Below, piece after piece: positions 26,131-37,725 of a DNA stretch of 64,000 bases. The stretch covers positions 46,234,700 through 46,298,699 of the forward strand of contig OY744531.1 in the NCBI GenBank assembly GCA_963556195.1, given 5' to 3'. Position numbers and translations under genes: made by a program. Under the pieces are notes generated by a model. The model was not told the origin of the DNA and did not search any database. It saw only the letters and a program-made list of their open reading frames with translations. The stretch's first letter is position 1. Every line of letters begins with the position of its first letter. Source of the stretch: Sepiola atlantica (taxonomy: Eukaryota > Mollusca > Cephalopoda > Sepiida > Sepiolidae).

Positions 26131-26789
26131 TCACATGCTTTAGACAGCCTACAGCAGACGAAGAACGGCTACGAAATCGTACATTTTATATGAATGGTAT
26201 ACGTGCAAACGGAAATTTATAAAAAAGTACTTTTTATATAAAGGTGTGTTTCCCCCCTCAGTAGCATCAACATGGTTCTATAACGGTGACATTAGACGTT
26301 TCAGTATTTCCAGCATTTTCTCTACATCTACTAATGCTGCCACTTACGTCCCCCATGTTTCTATCTATAGTTCTAAACATACAATCTAGTTACTTGTCAT
26401 CTATTAATAACTTGCCATCCAACATGCCAGTGACGTCACTAGAGCTTTTTGTCTGGCCATCATTGATCGATAATCAATAATACCTTACAAACAGTATTAA
26501 TTTGTGTATCCACGAACACGATCAGATGACGTCATTTAAAGATGCGATACTGTTGATAAGAACAAGATTGAAGATATTAAAATATACGCCGAAATATTAA
26601 CGGCAGTTTCCTCATAAATATATAAAACATTTTATTGAAATAATAGTTTGTTGAAAGGCAGAGTAATTATTTTCTAAGGGGTGGGTGTCAAATACAAAGC
26701 ATTTAACATTTCATCGAAGAAAGATGTGCCACAAAAAAAGGAAGATGGAGAGACTAGGTCAGCACACAAGAGATGATGCACCCAGGCCA
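26131..26789. other. AT-rich intergenic stretch
   Basis: No gene recognised. Confidence 0.5.
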
Positions 26790-26900
26790 GCAAAAATGCC
26801 TGAGTAGCTCCGTCAGCATTCCTTGGTAGGGTCGCTCCTGGTGGTTAGCTATAAACTAACCCCAGAGCAGCACCAGGTGATTCCATAGCCGCCACCCATT
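26790..26900 (+). repeat. Dispersed repeat, copy 1 (pairs with 45800-45872)
   Basis: GCAAAAATGCCTGAGTAGCT, then CGTCAGCATTCC and AAACTAACCCC, matches CAAAAAATGCCTGGGCAGCC, CGTCGGTATTCTCC and AAACTAACCCC at 45800-45872. Origin unknown. Confidence 0.6.
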
Positions 26901-29024
26901 ATCGGACTGATTATCGAGGACGTATCTCAGACTGGTATAGGTTGCTAAAAAGAATCGCTAGTGTAAAACAGTGCAGGGGCAACTTCATTGGCCATAGTAC
27001 ATAATGGATATGCTATTTATTGCTTCTATTATTCCAGCCACATAGAAAAGAATGAAGACATCACTATCTAATTAGCCAACTACTAACGTGTCAAAGAAAG
27101 AGAGGGATAAAGAGTCGTATGTTTTCTGTAAATGAGACGACGAAGTATACAATTCCAACAATTATTCGCATGAAGGCAATTGAACAAGGCACAAGAACCC
27201 TAAAAGTATCCACTGCCGTTGGAATTTAAAAAAAAAACTGTCCACAAGAGGAGGCTATTTATTTATCTATTATCTCTCATCTCTAAATTAGTGTTTATTA
27301 TTTAAAAATAAACAGGATAACAGATTGTATGACTTCCATAGATTTTTAAGTAATGAAACACTTTTCACTATTGTTGTTTTACTACTGCGAACATTTTCGA
27401 CTACAGAAGTTCGCAAGGTTATTTTTGAAATGTCCCGAATATATTTTATTTTAATGCACCAAGGCGAATCAATATTACTAAGATAATACTAAACCCTTCA
27501 ATAAGTCCAATAGTTTCGAATGTTAAACTGATTCAAATGAATCAACAACAAACATAAGATTTGATATATGGTTAGAATAAATAAGAAAATGGGGTTGGAA
27601 GAGGAGGTTATAGTTCATATATATGTATTGGTATCGTGTAAAATTAGATTTGAATGAATAGATAAAGTAATGTGAGTTGAGGAACAGGAAGCTGAGTGTA
27701 AGAATGATTAATACTTATTAAGTCAATAGAAAAATATCATAGAACGAATTTGAACAAGTACCATATAAAGATTTATCCTAAATCAACTTAGATGAGGCTT
27801 TACCATTCTTTAGAAAAAATAAGAAATAAAGGGACTCAATCAGACTTTAAAAAGTCGACAAAATCCCAGCGTAAATTATGTTGTTAGCAGTTGTTGTTTT
27901 TATTCCTTCTATTGTTAGAGCCATAAACAGGCAATTTAATAAAAGATTGCCACCTTTATGACTGCTACTACCACTAATGAGAGACATCACTACTTGGCCA
28001 ACATGTCAGCAAGGGGCCCAGCTCTAAAGTATAAAACCTCTCTCTACACTACGTCGCAACACAAATTAAGTAATGGGCTTAGAGCATAAACATACTCTGT
28101 AGAGTATATTACAATACTTTTGCAACAACTTCGCCTATCTCAAATTCAGGAAAACACGTATTTGAAACGTTGCAAGAACGTTCTATATTAGCCGAGGTCA
28201 CACAGCCGGAAATTAAACGTTTTATCGATTATTGATGGCAATAAACATGATCATTTCCCGTAAAGGAAATTGGTTACTAATTAATTAATTAGTAATTGAT
28301 AATTTATTTTGACGACCGAAGCCTTTTCGTCAGAAAAAGTGCATTTTTTAATTATTATCTGAATGAGTAAAAAGCCAGGGTATATTGTAAATTATATCAG
28401 CTAGTCCTAGGTTAAAGTTTTAATTTGTTCTACTAAATAAGACACACTATAACATTATAGCAAGATCGTGTGCCAAACGTAAGCTTTCCATGAATAGACA
28501 TCCATTGTTTGAGGTAACAGTCACCGGAGGTTAAGAGGAAGATCGGAAATGCTTAAGGATATAACTAAATGATGAGATATTTTCAAGTTTGATGAGGTTA
28601 AAATAGACGTGGCCTTTAGATTCTCGTATTTAAGGGATTAACTTTCACAATGAAGAAGGGACATTAGCGAATCATAATGTTGTTATAACAAGCGTTAGCC
28701 GCCCGACGTAGATAGATCATCTTCTTAGTTTACGCGATCTTCCCCACTAACGTTAACGTTAAATATAACAAATACGTCATATTGTTGTACAACTGTCTTC
28801 GTCTTGTAATAGTTAATGGCGATAAAGAACCTCCCACGAAGGTAATAACTAATCAACAATAAACTCAAAAAAGACAGTGCTTTCCAGCAACCGGATGAAC
28901 CAGCAAGAGAAGGTACCCAGGAAAACAGCACCGTTATGCGACAGTTACGAAGGTTTATAATTTGCCTACAACCTTTTACAGTTATATGTGAAAACAGATC
29001 AAAGAGATATATGTTTCCCAATCT
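26901..29024. other. AT-rich intergenic stretch
   Basis: Contains the second copy of the 25.9-kb duplicate (27655-27860). A perfect 22-bp palindrome made of TTAA/TAAT words lies at about 28273-28294, probably by chance in AT-rich DNA. A TTTTCGTCAG motif near 28320 is reminiscent of, but does not form, a hammerhead. No gene recognised. Confidence 0.5.
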
Positions 29025-29570
29025 AAAATTATCTCCTTTAACTCTTTAGTCTAAGATTATCTCCCTTAAATTAGAACACTCTAGTCTAAGTTTATCTTCT
29101 ATGGGTCTAAGTTTATGTCGATTACCTAAGAACTGCCGAGTAAAATTATCTCCCTTTACTAAAATCTGTCGAGTTTAAGATTATTTATCTTGATTAAGAA
29201 CTTTCCAGTCAACTATTATCTCCCTTGACTAAGAACTATACAATCAAAGATAATCTCGATTGATTACGAACTGTCGAGTTTAAGATTATCTATCTTGATT
29301 AAGAACTTTCCAGTCAAAATTATCTCCCTTGACTATAAACTATACAATCAAAGATACTCTCGATTGATTAAGAACTGTCGAGTTTAAGATTATCTTCCTT
29401 TTACTAAATAGTGTAGAGTCTAAGAGTACCTTCCTTGATTAAGAAGTGCCCAGTTCAATATCATCTCCCTTGACTAAGAACTGTCGAGTCTAATATTATC
29501 TCGATCGATTAAGAACTGCTAAATGTAAGATTATTTCCTTTGACTAAAAACCGTCCCGTCTATAAGTAAA
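29025..29570. repeat. 35-bp satellite organised as 105-bp trimers
   Basis: Units such as AGATTATCTCGATTGATTA followed by AGAACTGTCGAGTTTA repeat about every 35 bp. The landmark GTCGAGTTTAAGATTAT recurs at 29168, 29273 and 29378, exactly 105 bp apart, and the units between match better at 105 bp than at 35 bp, so the central part is a three-unit higher-order repeat. Confidence 0.9.
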
Positions 29571-30112
29571 TATAACTATTTATTAATACTTGTACAAACC
29601 ATTTCTAAACCCAATACAACGTCACGAACTATATTGCTGTCTAGTGCACCAAACAGTGCATGTTTTTATCAAGACATAAAACATGTAAAAATATCGTTTT
29701 TATATAATTGCATACAGTGTTGTTTCTTCAGACGAAACATCACACATTAAAAACTCTGTCAAAAATATTTAAGTACCAATTTATATATTAAATGTATAAT
29801 GCACAAATTTATTTATATATTAAATATATTAAATATATTAAATATATATTCAATTTATATATTAAATATATTAAAACGATGCTTAATTTAATTATTTGAT
29901 TTTTTTGTATTTTATTCAGTAAACATGAAGATATTTTAAAACTAAAATGTATTAATTATTATCCGCTCTATTATAAAACCCATTTCAAGATGTGTATTAT
30001 TATACCATATTATGATAATTAATACACAGGTAGTATATTATGATAATTAATACACAGGTAGTATAAAAAATAATTGAAAAAATAAGGTTAATCGTATAGA
30101 GAAAAATAAAGG
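29571..30112. other. AT-rich stretch with short local repeats
   Basis: Contains a TATATTAAA-type short tandem repeat at 29785-29875 and a 30-bp direct duplication (ATTATGATAATTAATACACA plus AGGTAGTAT) at about 30007-30065. No gene recognised. Confidence 0.6.
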
Positions 30113-30177
30113 TAAAAAAGCAATAGAATTATGACTATGCCCCTGATGGGCATAGTCATAATTCTGTTGTTTTTTTA
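30113..30177. repeat. Fully paired 30-bp hairpin
   Basis: The arms 30113-30142 and 30148-30177 are inverted copies with only two differences, both of which form G-U pairs in one RNA orientation. The loop is CTGAT. As RNA it would be an uninterrupted 30-bp stem. Confidence 0.93.
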
Positions 30178-32257
30178 CTCCAGAAAAAGATATAAGTACG
30201 AGCGTAAAGAATGTTCAAAGGATCAAAACCCAGGATGCTATTTGTAAAAATGATCCAAAAGAAAAAAAAATCAATGGAAACATAAGCGAAGAACGAACTT
30301 TTATCTCGGCGTTAATTTCAAATAAATAAAGTTACCTTTCTACCGTCACGCGAATAAGAAAACTTGCCGGACGAAACATTTTCAAGTAGGGAGGAGAAGG
30401 GAGAAAACAAAAGTCAGACAACCCCTGCCGTCTGAAATGAGTTCGGAAAGAAATCCTCTACTCTATTCGCATTATTGGATATTTTCTTTTTTTTTCTTTT
30501 TCCTCATTATACGGATTGATAGTTTTAAAAATCTTTTCTTTAATTTCCCAGTGTGAGACGATTTCTTTCGCACTTTCTAATTTCTTCTTTTAAACTTCAC
30601 CGTTTTAGACGTTGATATTAGTGCGAGCACTGATGAAGCATAATTTTGTTCCGTTATTTTTGACATATGGAGCACCCTCGTTTGTTATAAAGCATCAGAA
30701 TAAAAAAAATGAAAAAGTATAAAGATAAATTATCCCCGTCGTTTCGTCTTATTTTCCTCTTAATATCTGACCGATAATTTCTCTAGAAAATAGGTACATT
30801 TTTCTTATGGCAGCGAATCCTATTCCTTATCCTTCATCGTCAAAAGTGGTCACAGTTCATTTACATGAAACATTTGTTCTGGTTTCGTACAACTTTAACG
30901 ATTAAACCATATCTATTTTTAGCTGAAGTGTATTTTTGTTCAGTAATTTTCTTTTGTGGTCGTCTTCGTGGCTTTATATTGACTCCACGTGTTAACCGTG
31001 TCATAGCCCAAGTCTTAGATGTAATTCCACTTACTTGAACTGCATGGATGAACGTATGACCATAAACGCCGTAGAATATTAAAGATATGAATCCATATAA
31101 TAATACTCTAAGGGATGTTAATGTTCCTACGTACGTTATCGCCCTCCACCGTGTTTACATCAGATGGGATCGCCTAAAAATATATATTTTTTAAATATTT
31201 TGTTTCGAACGTGAGACTCAAAGTACAATACATTTTCTTAATCTTCGAGCTAGGGTCAAAGTGAAGTATCTGTTCTGTCTACGCATAGCACGATGATATC
31301 GTGAGGTCTACGTTCGCGCCGGACATTCATAGAATGGAAATATGTCACAAACGTCTACAAGGGTTTTGAAGATAGACCACCTCTAACCGGATATATTCTG
31401 AAATTACCTTAACCAGAGTACTAACATAAATATGTTTCAGTTTAGAAAACAGTTGGCACAATAATATCGCGGGGTCTTCGTTCGCGCCAGACGTCCAGAG
31501 AATTGACATATTTTGAGTACGGAAGCAATATACTACAGATGAAGGATACAACTGTGGAATTTCCACGGGTCTCGCTTCTTTACTAATAAACTCACATAAC
31601 AATTGGCGGTTAATTTATACATTCCAAAGACCTTTAATCATCATTTCCATATCTAAGTGATCACGAGGATTACCTTATTACATATAAATACGGTTTCTCA
31701 AAATTAAACTTCCTAAATTGTGTCTGCATTATTGAGTAGACGAACGTTTAAACATATTTGGCGCTAAGTGTATATGCGTTAGATGGGTTTTCGGGGTTTC
31801 TTCGTTAAACGTAGTGTACTGTGAGACACGAGCCTAATTCGCCTAATGTTATCGAGGGCAAACGGTAAAGGTAGGCTGAACAGCGTAGGCGACTTGTAAG
31901 ATAAGGATTCGTCAATTGCTATTCTGTGACATTGATTACTGCTTTTAAAATGCATCACTTGGGGTTGCTAGGTGCTGTCCACACTTGGGCGTCGTCGTGG
32001 TCGTCGTCGTCGACTGGACAGAGAATCAAAGGCTGTATTTAGCCATAGTTACCAGTTCTCTACCTCTGTGGTATGCTATTGGGTATTGTTTTTTTGTTTC
32101 TTCTTCTTATTTAAAACAAAATAATAAAACGCTCACTCAGCTGACGGGAAATTCTTGCTATTTTTCTTCACCTTAGTTTAGTTTTTTTTAAGTAAACAAA
32201 ACAATCTTATAAAAATACACGTCTGTAACCAAAACAAAGTCAACATTTAAAAATATA
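30178..32257. other. AT-rich intergenic stretch
   Basis: A pair of similar segments (about 31285-31340 and 31455-31515, sharing GTTCGCGCC(G/A)GAC) suggests a diverged 168-bp duplication. A short (GTC)n run lies at 31989-32015. No gene recognised. Confidence 0.5.
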
Positions 32258-32583
32258 TATTACACAAGTGTAAGCCCTCCGTCAAAAACGACGAATCAAA
32301 TAATGCTTCGCCAATGTACGTTGTCTACTTAGATATATTACTAAAATATGCATAAAACATTATAGAATTACGTTAGTAATTTAATTATTCATATATAAAT
32401 TGTTATAACACCAACCGTTGACTTTTTGTAGAGACAGGATTTCTTTCCGAATTCATTGCACGCGGCTAAGCAAGTCTGAATTAATTGTCTCACTGTTTAT
32501 GTTTTCTCGCTGTACATAACCACTTGAAATGTGTTCATCCGGGGACTAGAAAAAAGACGCGCGTTTTACTCGCTAACTTTTAA

Positions 32584-32584
<1 letters not shown>
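32258..32584 (+). repeat. Dispersed repeat family, copy 1 (pairs with 53718-54093)
   Basis: Both copies begin ATTACAC..AAGTGTA with CTCCGT.AAAA.GACG. Both share TTACGT(T/C)AGTAATTTAAT and a TTTCCGAATT(C/T)ATT block near the middle, and both end with CGCTAACTTTT or GGCTAACTTTT directly before (TA)n. Length is 330-375 bp with no coding. The shared 5' start and (TA)n end suggest a non-autonomous retroelement. Confidence 0.75.

Positions 32585-32628
<44 letters not shown>
32585..32628. repeat. (TA)n microsatellite
   Basis: Terminates the dispersed repeat at 32258. Confidence 0.95.
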
Positions 32629-32630
<2 letters not shown>

Positions 32631-33439
32631 TCTTTATAGATTAAAGATTTCATTTTCACATAATTTTTCGGGACATTGGAAATTATTTTCTCATTATAAT
32701 ATGAATATTGCCTTATTAAATGGTAGATCAACCGTTTGTGTATTATTTATTACGGAAATTCAGATCTATTATAAAACATACATTGTTTACGATTCATTGA
32801 AGACAACTTGTTGTTTTTTTGGAATAACTAGTCGGAAGTCGTGAGTTCATTCTTTTCCCAACAGTATTAGCATGTAAAGGACTACAAGAGCTTCGATTAG
32901 AATCGAGCTCGGTATAGCCGATTACAGTTTCTTCGGCGGTGTCAATATTATGTAGGGTGTAGGAGGGGAAGGAAGACGAGCCGTTGACTTCAGTCCAGCT
33001 TTAATCGAATGGAGGGTGGGGAGGATGTGTTAAGTCATTTAGATCTAAGTGTGTTAATTTTTCACTTTTTATTATTTTTATTTGTTTTAGCCTTTTACTT
33101 TTAATTTTAAATTTAAATTCTTTAAATTTTTCTATTAATTTGAGTTCAGACCAGCTCGTTTTTACGGCAATAAAATAACAATACATCCCACATAATATTT
33201 AAGAAACTCTGAATATATCTAGACATTAGACGGCTTCGGAAAATGTGTCACGGATAATTGACCTCTTTTTTCTATCTTCAACATGAGTTTGTCTCTGGCT
33301 TTTCTACGCTTTCAAATCTGACCACGTGCCGTTCTAATTGTTAATGTTACATGTCGTTTTCTTTTTTCTTCTACTTTTCAACCTCATTCCATCCAAATAT
33401 CAGGGAAGGATCAGATTTTCATTCTGCCTGATGAGATCT

Positions 33440-33619
33440 CAGTTTCTAACAGCTGTTGATTGATAACATCGACATATAAGTGTCTCAGATTATGTATCTA
33501 TATGTATAAATAAAAAATAATAATAATATATATAAACTTTACTTGATATTGAGCACTCTTAATAAGCCCGGTTGAAATTCTTTGGAGTTTTACCATGTGC
33601 ATTTTACTTTACCTGAATT

Positions 33620-33622
<3 letters not shown>
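33440..33622. repeat. Dispersed repeat family, copy 2 (pairs with 15700-15919)
   Basis: Shares AACAGCTGTTGATTGATAAC (inverted relative to 15.7 kb) and TTGAGCACTCTTAATAAGCC (same orientation as 15.8 kb). Ends in (TA)n. Confidence 0.75.

Positions 33623-33705
<83 letters not shown>
33623..33705. repeat. (TA)n microsatellite
   Basis: About 41 TA units. Confidence 0.95.
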
Positions 33706-33708
<3 letters not shown>

Positions 33709-34512
33709 TGTATGTGTTCATGACTTGTGAACGTCGTATCGTCTTTGCTGATTAATAGCGTGAACGCAGTCCCCACGTCACGACATTTTCATGAAAGCGA
33801 GATCGGTACTGGTGTTTACTTGTTTTAGAATCGATTTATTATTTTTCTAAAACGTATTGAACCGCATTAAAATGGTGTATATGTCTTTATTTCTGATGTG
33901 CCATGATTTTACAGGGTAACTAACGTATCTTTACATTGTCTACCACTACTTGTGCGTCAAGTTTCATTCATTTCTAAGTCTATTGAGGACAAATAAACAG
34001 ACATACATATTAAATTATATATAATATTGCGGCTTTTACTTTTCGAGATCGTTGATATTTGTGAATCAGGCAATATGTTAGATATTTATCTTTTTTAGTG
34101 TGGCAGGCTACAACGATGTCCAACGGCAATGCAAAAATATTGCAAAGGATATATCAGAAATTTAATTAAAGTTTATCATCTACTTTATTAAATTTAAATT
34201 GATAATCCTGCTGCATTAAAGTTTTCATCACAAGATTTAAGATTGCTGGGAATTTGTCTCGTATTTTTCTGTGTTATATTTTTAATAAGGGAAAGACTTG
34301 TTTTCCCCTGGAAATCATATTTGACGATTATGAAAAAATGGCCTCCGGTGTTTTTATATATATTTTCTTTCGAGACTACGAAATTATTGCGATGAAGATA
34401 TTAATATTTCCAAAATATCTCAAGATTCGTCAGTCTCAGTCAATGTATTTGTGTGAATAGTACTTCATCAAATATGAATAGGATTTAATTAAAAGTAATA
34501 AATAAGTTTAAT

Positions 34513-34520
34513 CATATATG

Positions 34521-34598
<78 letters not shown>
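34513..34598. repeat. (TA)n microsatellite
   Basis: TA run with one TTTA interruption near 34541. Confidence 0.95.
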
Positions 34599-34601
<3 letters not shown>

Positions 34602-34706
34602 TCTTTGTGAAATAATAGCAAAATCCCAGCAGAGTTCTCAATTAATTAAGGGAATAAAAATAAAGAGCTTACTATTTATTTATTAATACAGAAATGTAAT
34701 ACAACA

Positions 34707-34761
34707 TATGGACCAATGGTTTCGAGCACAGAAGGTTAAACATCTGGCTCTCATCAGCATA
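34707..34761 (-). ncRNA. Hammerhead ribozyme
   Basis: Minus strand: stem I UAUG, core CUGAUGA, stem II GAGC paired with GCUC and extended by CAGA/UCUG across one bulged U, core GAA, stem III ACCAUUGGU (3-4 bp, tiny loop), cleavage base C, and stem I CAUA. All core bases are present. It lies about 110 bp after a (TA)n tract, in an otherwise unassigned repeat (about 34610-34960). The stem II sequence differs from the 8-kb retrozyme, so this is a separate family. Confidence 0.8.
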
Positions 34762-35623
34762 GAAAGTAATTGGTGAAAAATGCTAAAATAATATAATATA
34801 ATACTCTCTGAATAGACTCACGTGTGTGCTATACAACGATGATGTGATCAGGTAGCGTTCGAATAAGGCAGTTAAGAATTTAAAAGTAAACATTTAAGGT
34901 TTAAAAAACCGGTAAAACCTGCCATTCAAGTGATGTTTAAGGATACGAATTTCAGTTAAATGCACATCGTTTCGTTTCGCTAATACGTTGGAAATTATCC
35001 AAGATACTAAACTCTATTAATTTCATGAAAATATCCATTTGGGAAACGTTTTTTCAAAATATTTTATTAAAATAAAAACAACAATTTGATATTAACTGTA
35101 ACGCAATGAATGAATAAATAAATAAAAAAAATAAATATATTCAGAAAGAGAGGGTAGCTGACCCACTCCCCCTCTTCCCTTACTTACTGCTCCCTCAAGT
35201 TAGCGACCAACGACACATTTTTAAGATTCTTTTTTAATTCAATGACATTTTTTGTGTAATATATGTATTTGTTCATGATGATACCATCCTCAAAGACTTT
35301 AACTCTATTTATTGGGTAGTGTAGTATATTTCTATTTGTCATGATACATTCCTCACAGGCATTACTTACTTCTTTGGAGGGCAGTATAGCATATGTTTCT
35401 TCCTAATGACACGAACCTCCAATAATTCCCTTCTCGTTTTCTTTTGTTGTTGAGCCGGGTAGTATTGTATCCGTTAAGTTGTAATGATATAATAAGGCAT
35501 TATCTCCCCCTTTTTAGGAAAGGCGGTAGTGTTCATTTTCCTATGTAGTGGTCAGTGTAGTAACCACGATACGATACTTCCAGGCTCACAAACATTTGTT
35601 ATGGAAACGAGCATATATTTTCT

Positions 35624-35625
<2 letters not shown>
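34762..35625. other. AT-rich stretch, no gene
   Basis: May include the rest of the hammerhead-bearing repeat up to about 34960, but its far boundary could not be seen. Nothing else recognised. Confidence 0.45.

Positions 35626-35675
<50 letters not shown>
35626..35675. repeat. (TA)n microsatellite
   Basis: Abuts the 5' end of the Penelope-like fragment. Confidence 0.95.
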
Positions 35676-35678
<3 letters not shown>

Positions 35679-36781
35679 GGTCTAATCTGCGCCGAATACT
35701 ACATGACGGACATAGAAAATAATATATTTTCTTACCTAATGACTAAACCGACTATATACGCTAGAAACGTCTACGAAATCCTCATCGAAACCGAATCCCA
35801 CGAAAATATCATACACCCCGAGAAAACACTAGACACCCACTCAGTTTTTTGACATACACATGAGTTAAATATTATCTGTAAAATCCCCTTCCTAGATGCA
35901 TTAATAGACTCAAATAACCCTACGCAATACACGATATCAACTTATAAAAAACAACAAATAATAACTACAGCACTGTTAACTATCACAGTGAATGTCCACA
36001 AAAATATGAAATAGGCCTAATAAAAAACCTCGTCTATCGCGCACACCCCAGATTCTCATCCGGATTAATATATCATAAGGGCTAGCTAACATAAAACCAC
36101 CTTTAATCAATAACAATTTCCCCAATAGAATTGTCGATGAAAAAATCAGACAATAGATTGACTTCATACACCAAAAGAAATATAAATGCAACTCATAACA
36201 AGCACGATACTTTCCACCCTTATTATAAAAATGAAATGCACTCTTATTATAAAATAGATTAAAAAGCAATAATTAATCTAATACACCGATATTTTTAATG
36301 GTAATCGCTCCAGACAAAGCGTGGAGCCACTTTATTTAAGGAGCTAAAAAATACTACTTCAAGATCAAAAACTACGGAAGGGAAGCGAGAGTTATGAGGC
36401 TGCCGAAAGTAAATCGAAAGTTTACTTTCAACTCCCCTAAATCTGTTTAATAGCATAAGAAACTGACACAAACAATCTACTATAAAAAGTAGTAAAACTA
36501 TTAACTCTAAGCACAAACAAATGTATTATATATGTCCACATGCTCATTTGAGGAATATCTTCCTAATAGACAATCCGAAATATATAGTACGTACATTAGC
36601 CACACGAAAACAACTCTATCCCGACGTATACATATCATCTATCCGACACCAGTGCAATTACAGCTGCCTCATTTATACATAACAAAACACTAAAGTCAGC
36701 CGACATAAGAAAAACATTATAAACTAACACTAAAATCATACACAATAATAATTGTACACGCCGATTAAAAATCCAAGAAAC
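35676..36781 (+). pseudogene. Penelope-like retroelement fragment (RT plus GIY-YIG region), decayed
   Basis: Reading the plus strand across stops and frame changes gives parts of a Penelope-like protein in order. First is the segment around RT motif C (GLICAEYYMTDIENNIFS...TIYARNVYEILIE, about 35680-35800), then KIPFLDALIDSNN (about 35880-35920), then a linker. Next is a CSFEEYLPNRQ block near 36540-36570, in the place of the cysteine-containing start of the GIY-YIG endonuclease. Last come KTTLSRRI and IHNKTLKSADIRKTL...RRLKIQET near the end. The catalytic Asp pair expected after YxR-V has become V-Y-E, so the enzyme is dead. The fragment begins and ends exactly at (TA)n tracts. Confidence 0.78.
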
Positions 36782-36799
36782 TATATATATATATATATA
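36782..36799. repeat. Short (TA)n tract
   Basis: Separates the Penelope-like fragment from the hammerhead block. Confidence 0.9.
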
Positions 36800-36828
36800 A
36801 GTATAAATTTTTATTTATACAAACATTA

Positions 36829-36894
36829 TTGGTTACATATGTGCATACATGTTTCGGCTGCACTTTTCCAAGAAAGTCAACCTCATCAGACCAA
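36829..36894 (-). ncRNA. Hammerhead ribozyme with long stems II and III
   Basis: Minus strand: stem I UUGGU, core CUGAUGA, stem II GGUUG/CAGCC extended by ACUUU/AAAGU around a small loop, core GAA, stem III ACAUGU-AUGCAC-AUAUGU (6 bp including one G-U), cleavage base A, and stem I ACCAA. Every stem pairs and the whole conserved core is intact, so a monomer should fold. It lies in a 129-bp block between two (TA)n tracts, immediately downstream of a Penelope-like fragment but on the opposite strand. Confidence 0.86.
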
Positions 36895-36925
36895 GAATTT
36901 TACAGAAACTAATACAATACATGTA

Positions 36926-36928
<3 letters not shown>

Positions 36929-36978
<50 letters not shown>
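36929..36978. repeat. (TA)n microsatellite
   Basis: Right border of the hammerhead block. Confidence 0.95.
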
Positions 36979-36982
<4 letters not shown>

Positions 36983-37149
36983 GAGTTGTAAAATTGGGTA
37001 CATTATTTATATCAGTTCCAAGAATTCAAACACAATGATTATTTGGTGTACGATCTTTTCCAAGATATATATATACTATACATATTTTTAAAATATTAAA
37101 GTGTTTTTCACCTACAGAGGACGTCGTTTCGGGCTTTCTACCCTCATTA

Positions 37150-37375
37150 TATATATCGGGAGGTGACGCTGTTTAAGTGGATATCGACACGGACTGAAGA
37201 CCTGGGTGTTCAAAGTTCGAATCCAGTCGGTTCCACAGTGCCACTTTCACTTAGGGGTGATGGCAACCCTCTCGTGGTCTTTCCCGTAAGTACCCGATGT
37301 CTTTCCAGAAAGATTTCTAACTAGAAAAACATCGAGGAAACTAATGCCCACACCAGAATCATCTGATTCACACGA
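37150..37375 (+). mobile_element. tRNA-derived SINE-like sequence
   Basis: The head GTGACGCTGTTTAAGTGGAT (37153) resembles a tRNA A box. About 50 bp on, GTTCGAATCC (37217) matches the B box, followed by CAGTCGGTTCCAC as in a tRNA T-arm and acceptor. An unrelated body of about 130 bp follows. Pol III promoter elements in this spacing with a non-tRNA tail define a SINE. The family name is not known to me. The tail ends in simple TATC/TA repeats. Confidence 0.6.
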
Positions 37376-37385
37376 AAAAAGATCA

Positions 37386-37419
37386 TATATAGCTATATCT
37401 ATATCTATATCTACATCTA

Positions 37420-37450
<31 letters not shown>

Positions 37451-37468
37451 ATATATATATATATACAC

Positions 37469-37524
<56 letters not shown>
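37386..37524. repeat. Compound (TATC)n / (TA)n microsatellite
   Basis: CTATAT, then TATC tetranucleotides, then TA with CATA and GTAT interruptions. Confidence 0.95.
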
Positions 37525-37529
<5 letters not shown>

Positions 37530-37660
37530 ACGCTATGAAAATATATTTATAGCAATTAAGCTACACAGAAAGAAAGCGAAAGAGAAGAGTGCGAAAATAT
37601 ATGATTCAGCATATATCTTCCATACTTTATGTATAACAATTTAAAGCACGATGATTGTCA

Positions 37661-37682
37661 AATATATATACATACATATATT

Positions 37683-37713
<31 letters not shown>

Positions 37714-37725
37714 TTATATATATAT
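37661..37725. repeat. Degenerate (TA)n
   Basis: TA dinucleotides interrupted by CATA and TTTA. Confidence 0.9.

Noticed and set aside
28300..28345. CTGACGAAAAGGCTTCGGTCG on the minus strand as a hammerhead
   Set aside because: A short hairpin forms, but the GAA core and stem III are missing.
33425..33470. CUGAUGA near 33432 as a hammerhead
   Set aside because: No GAAA core or pairing stem II follows within a plausible distance.
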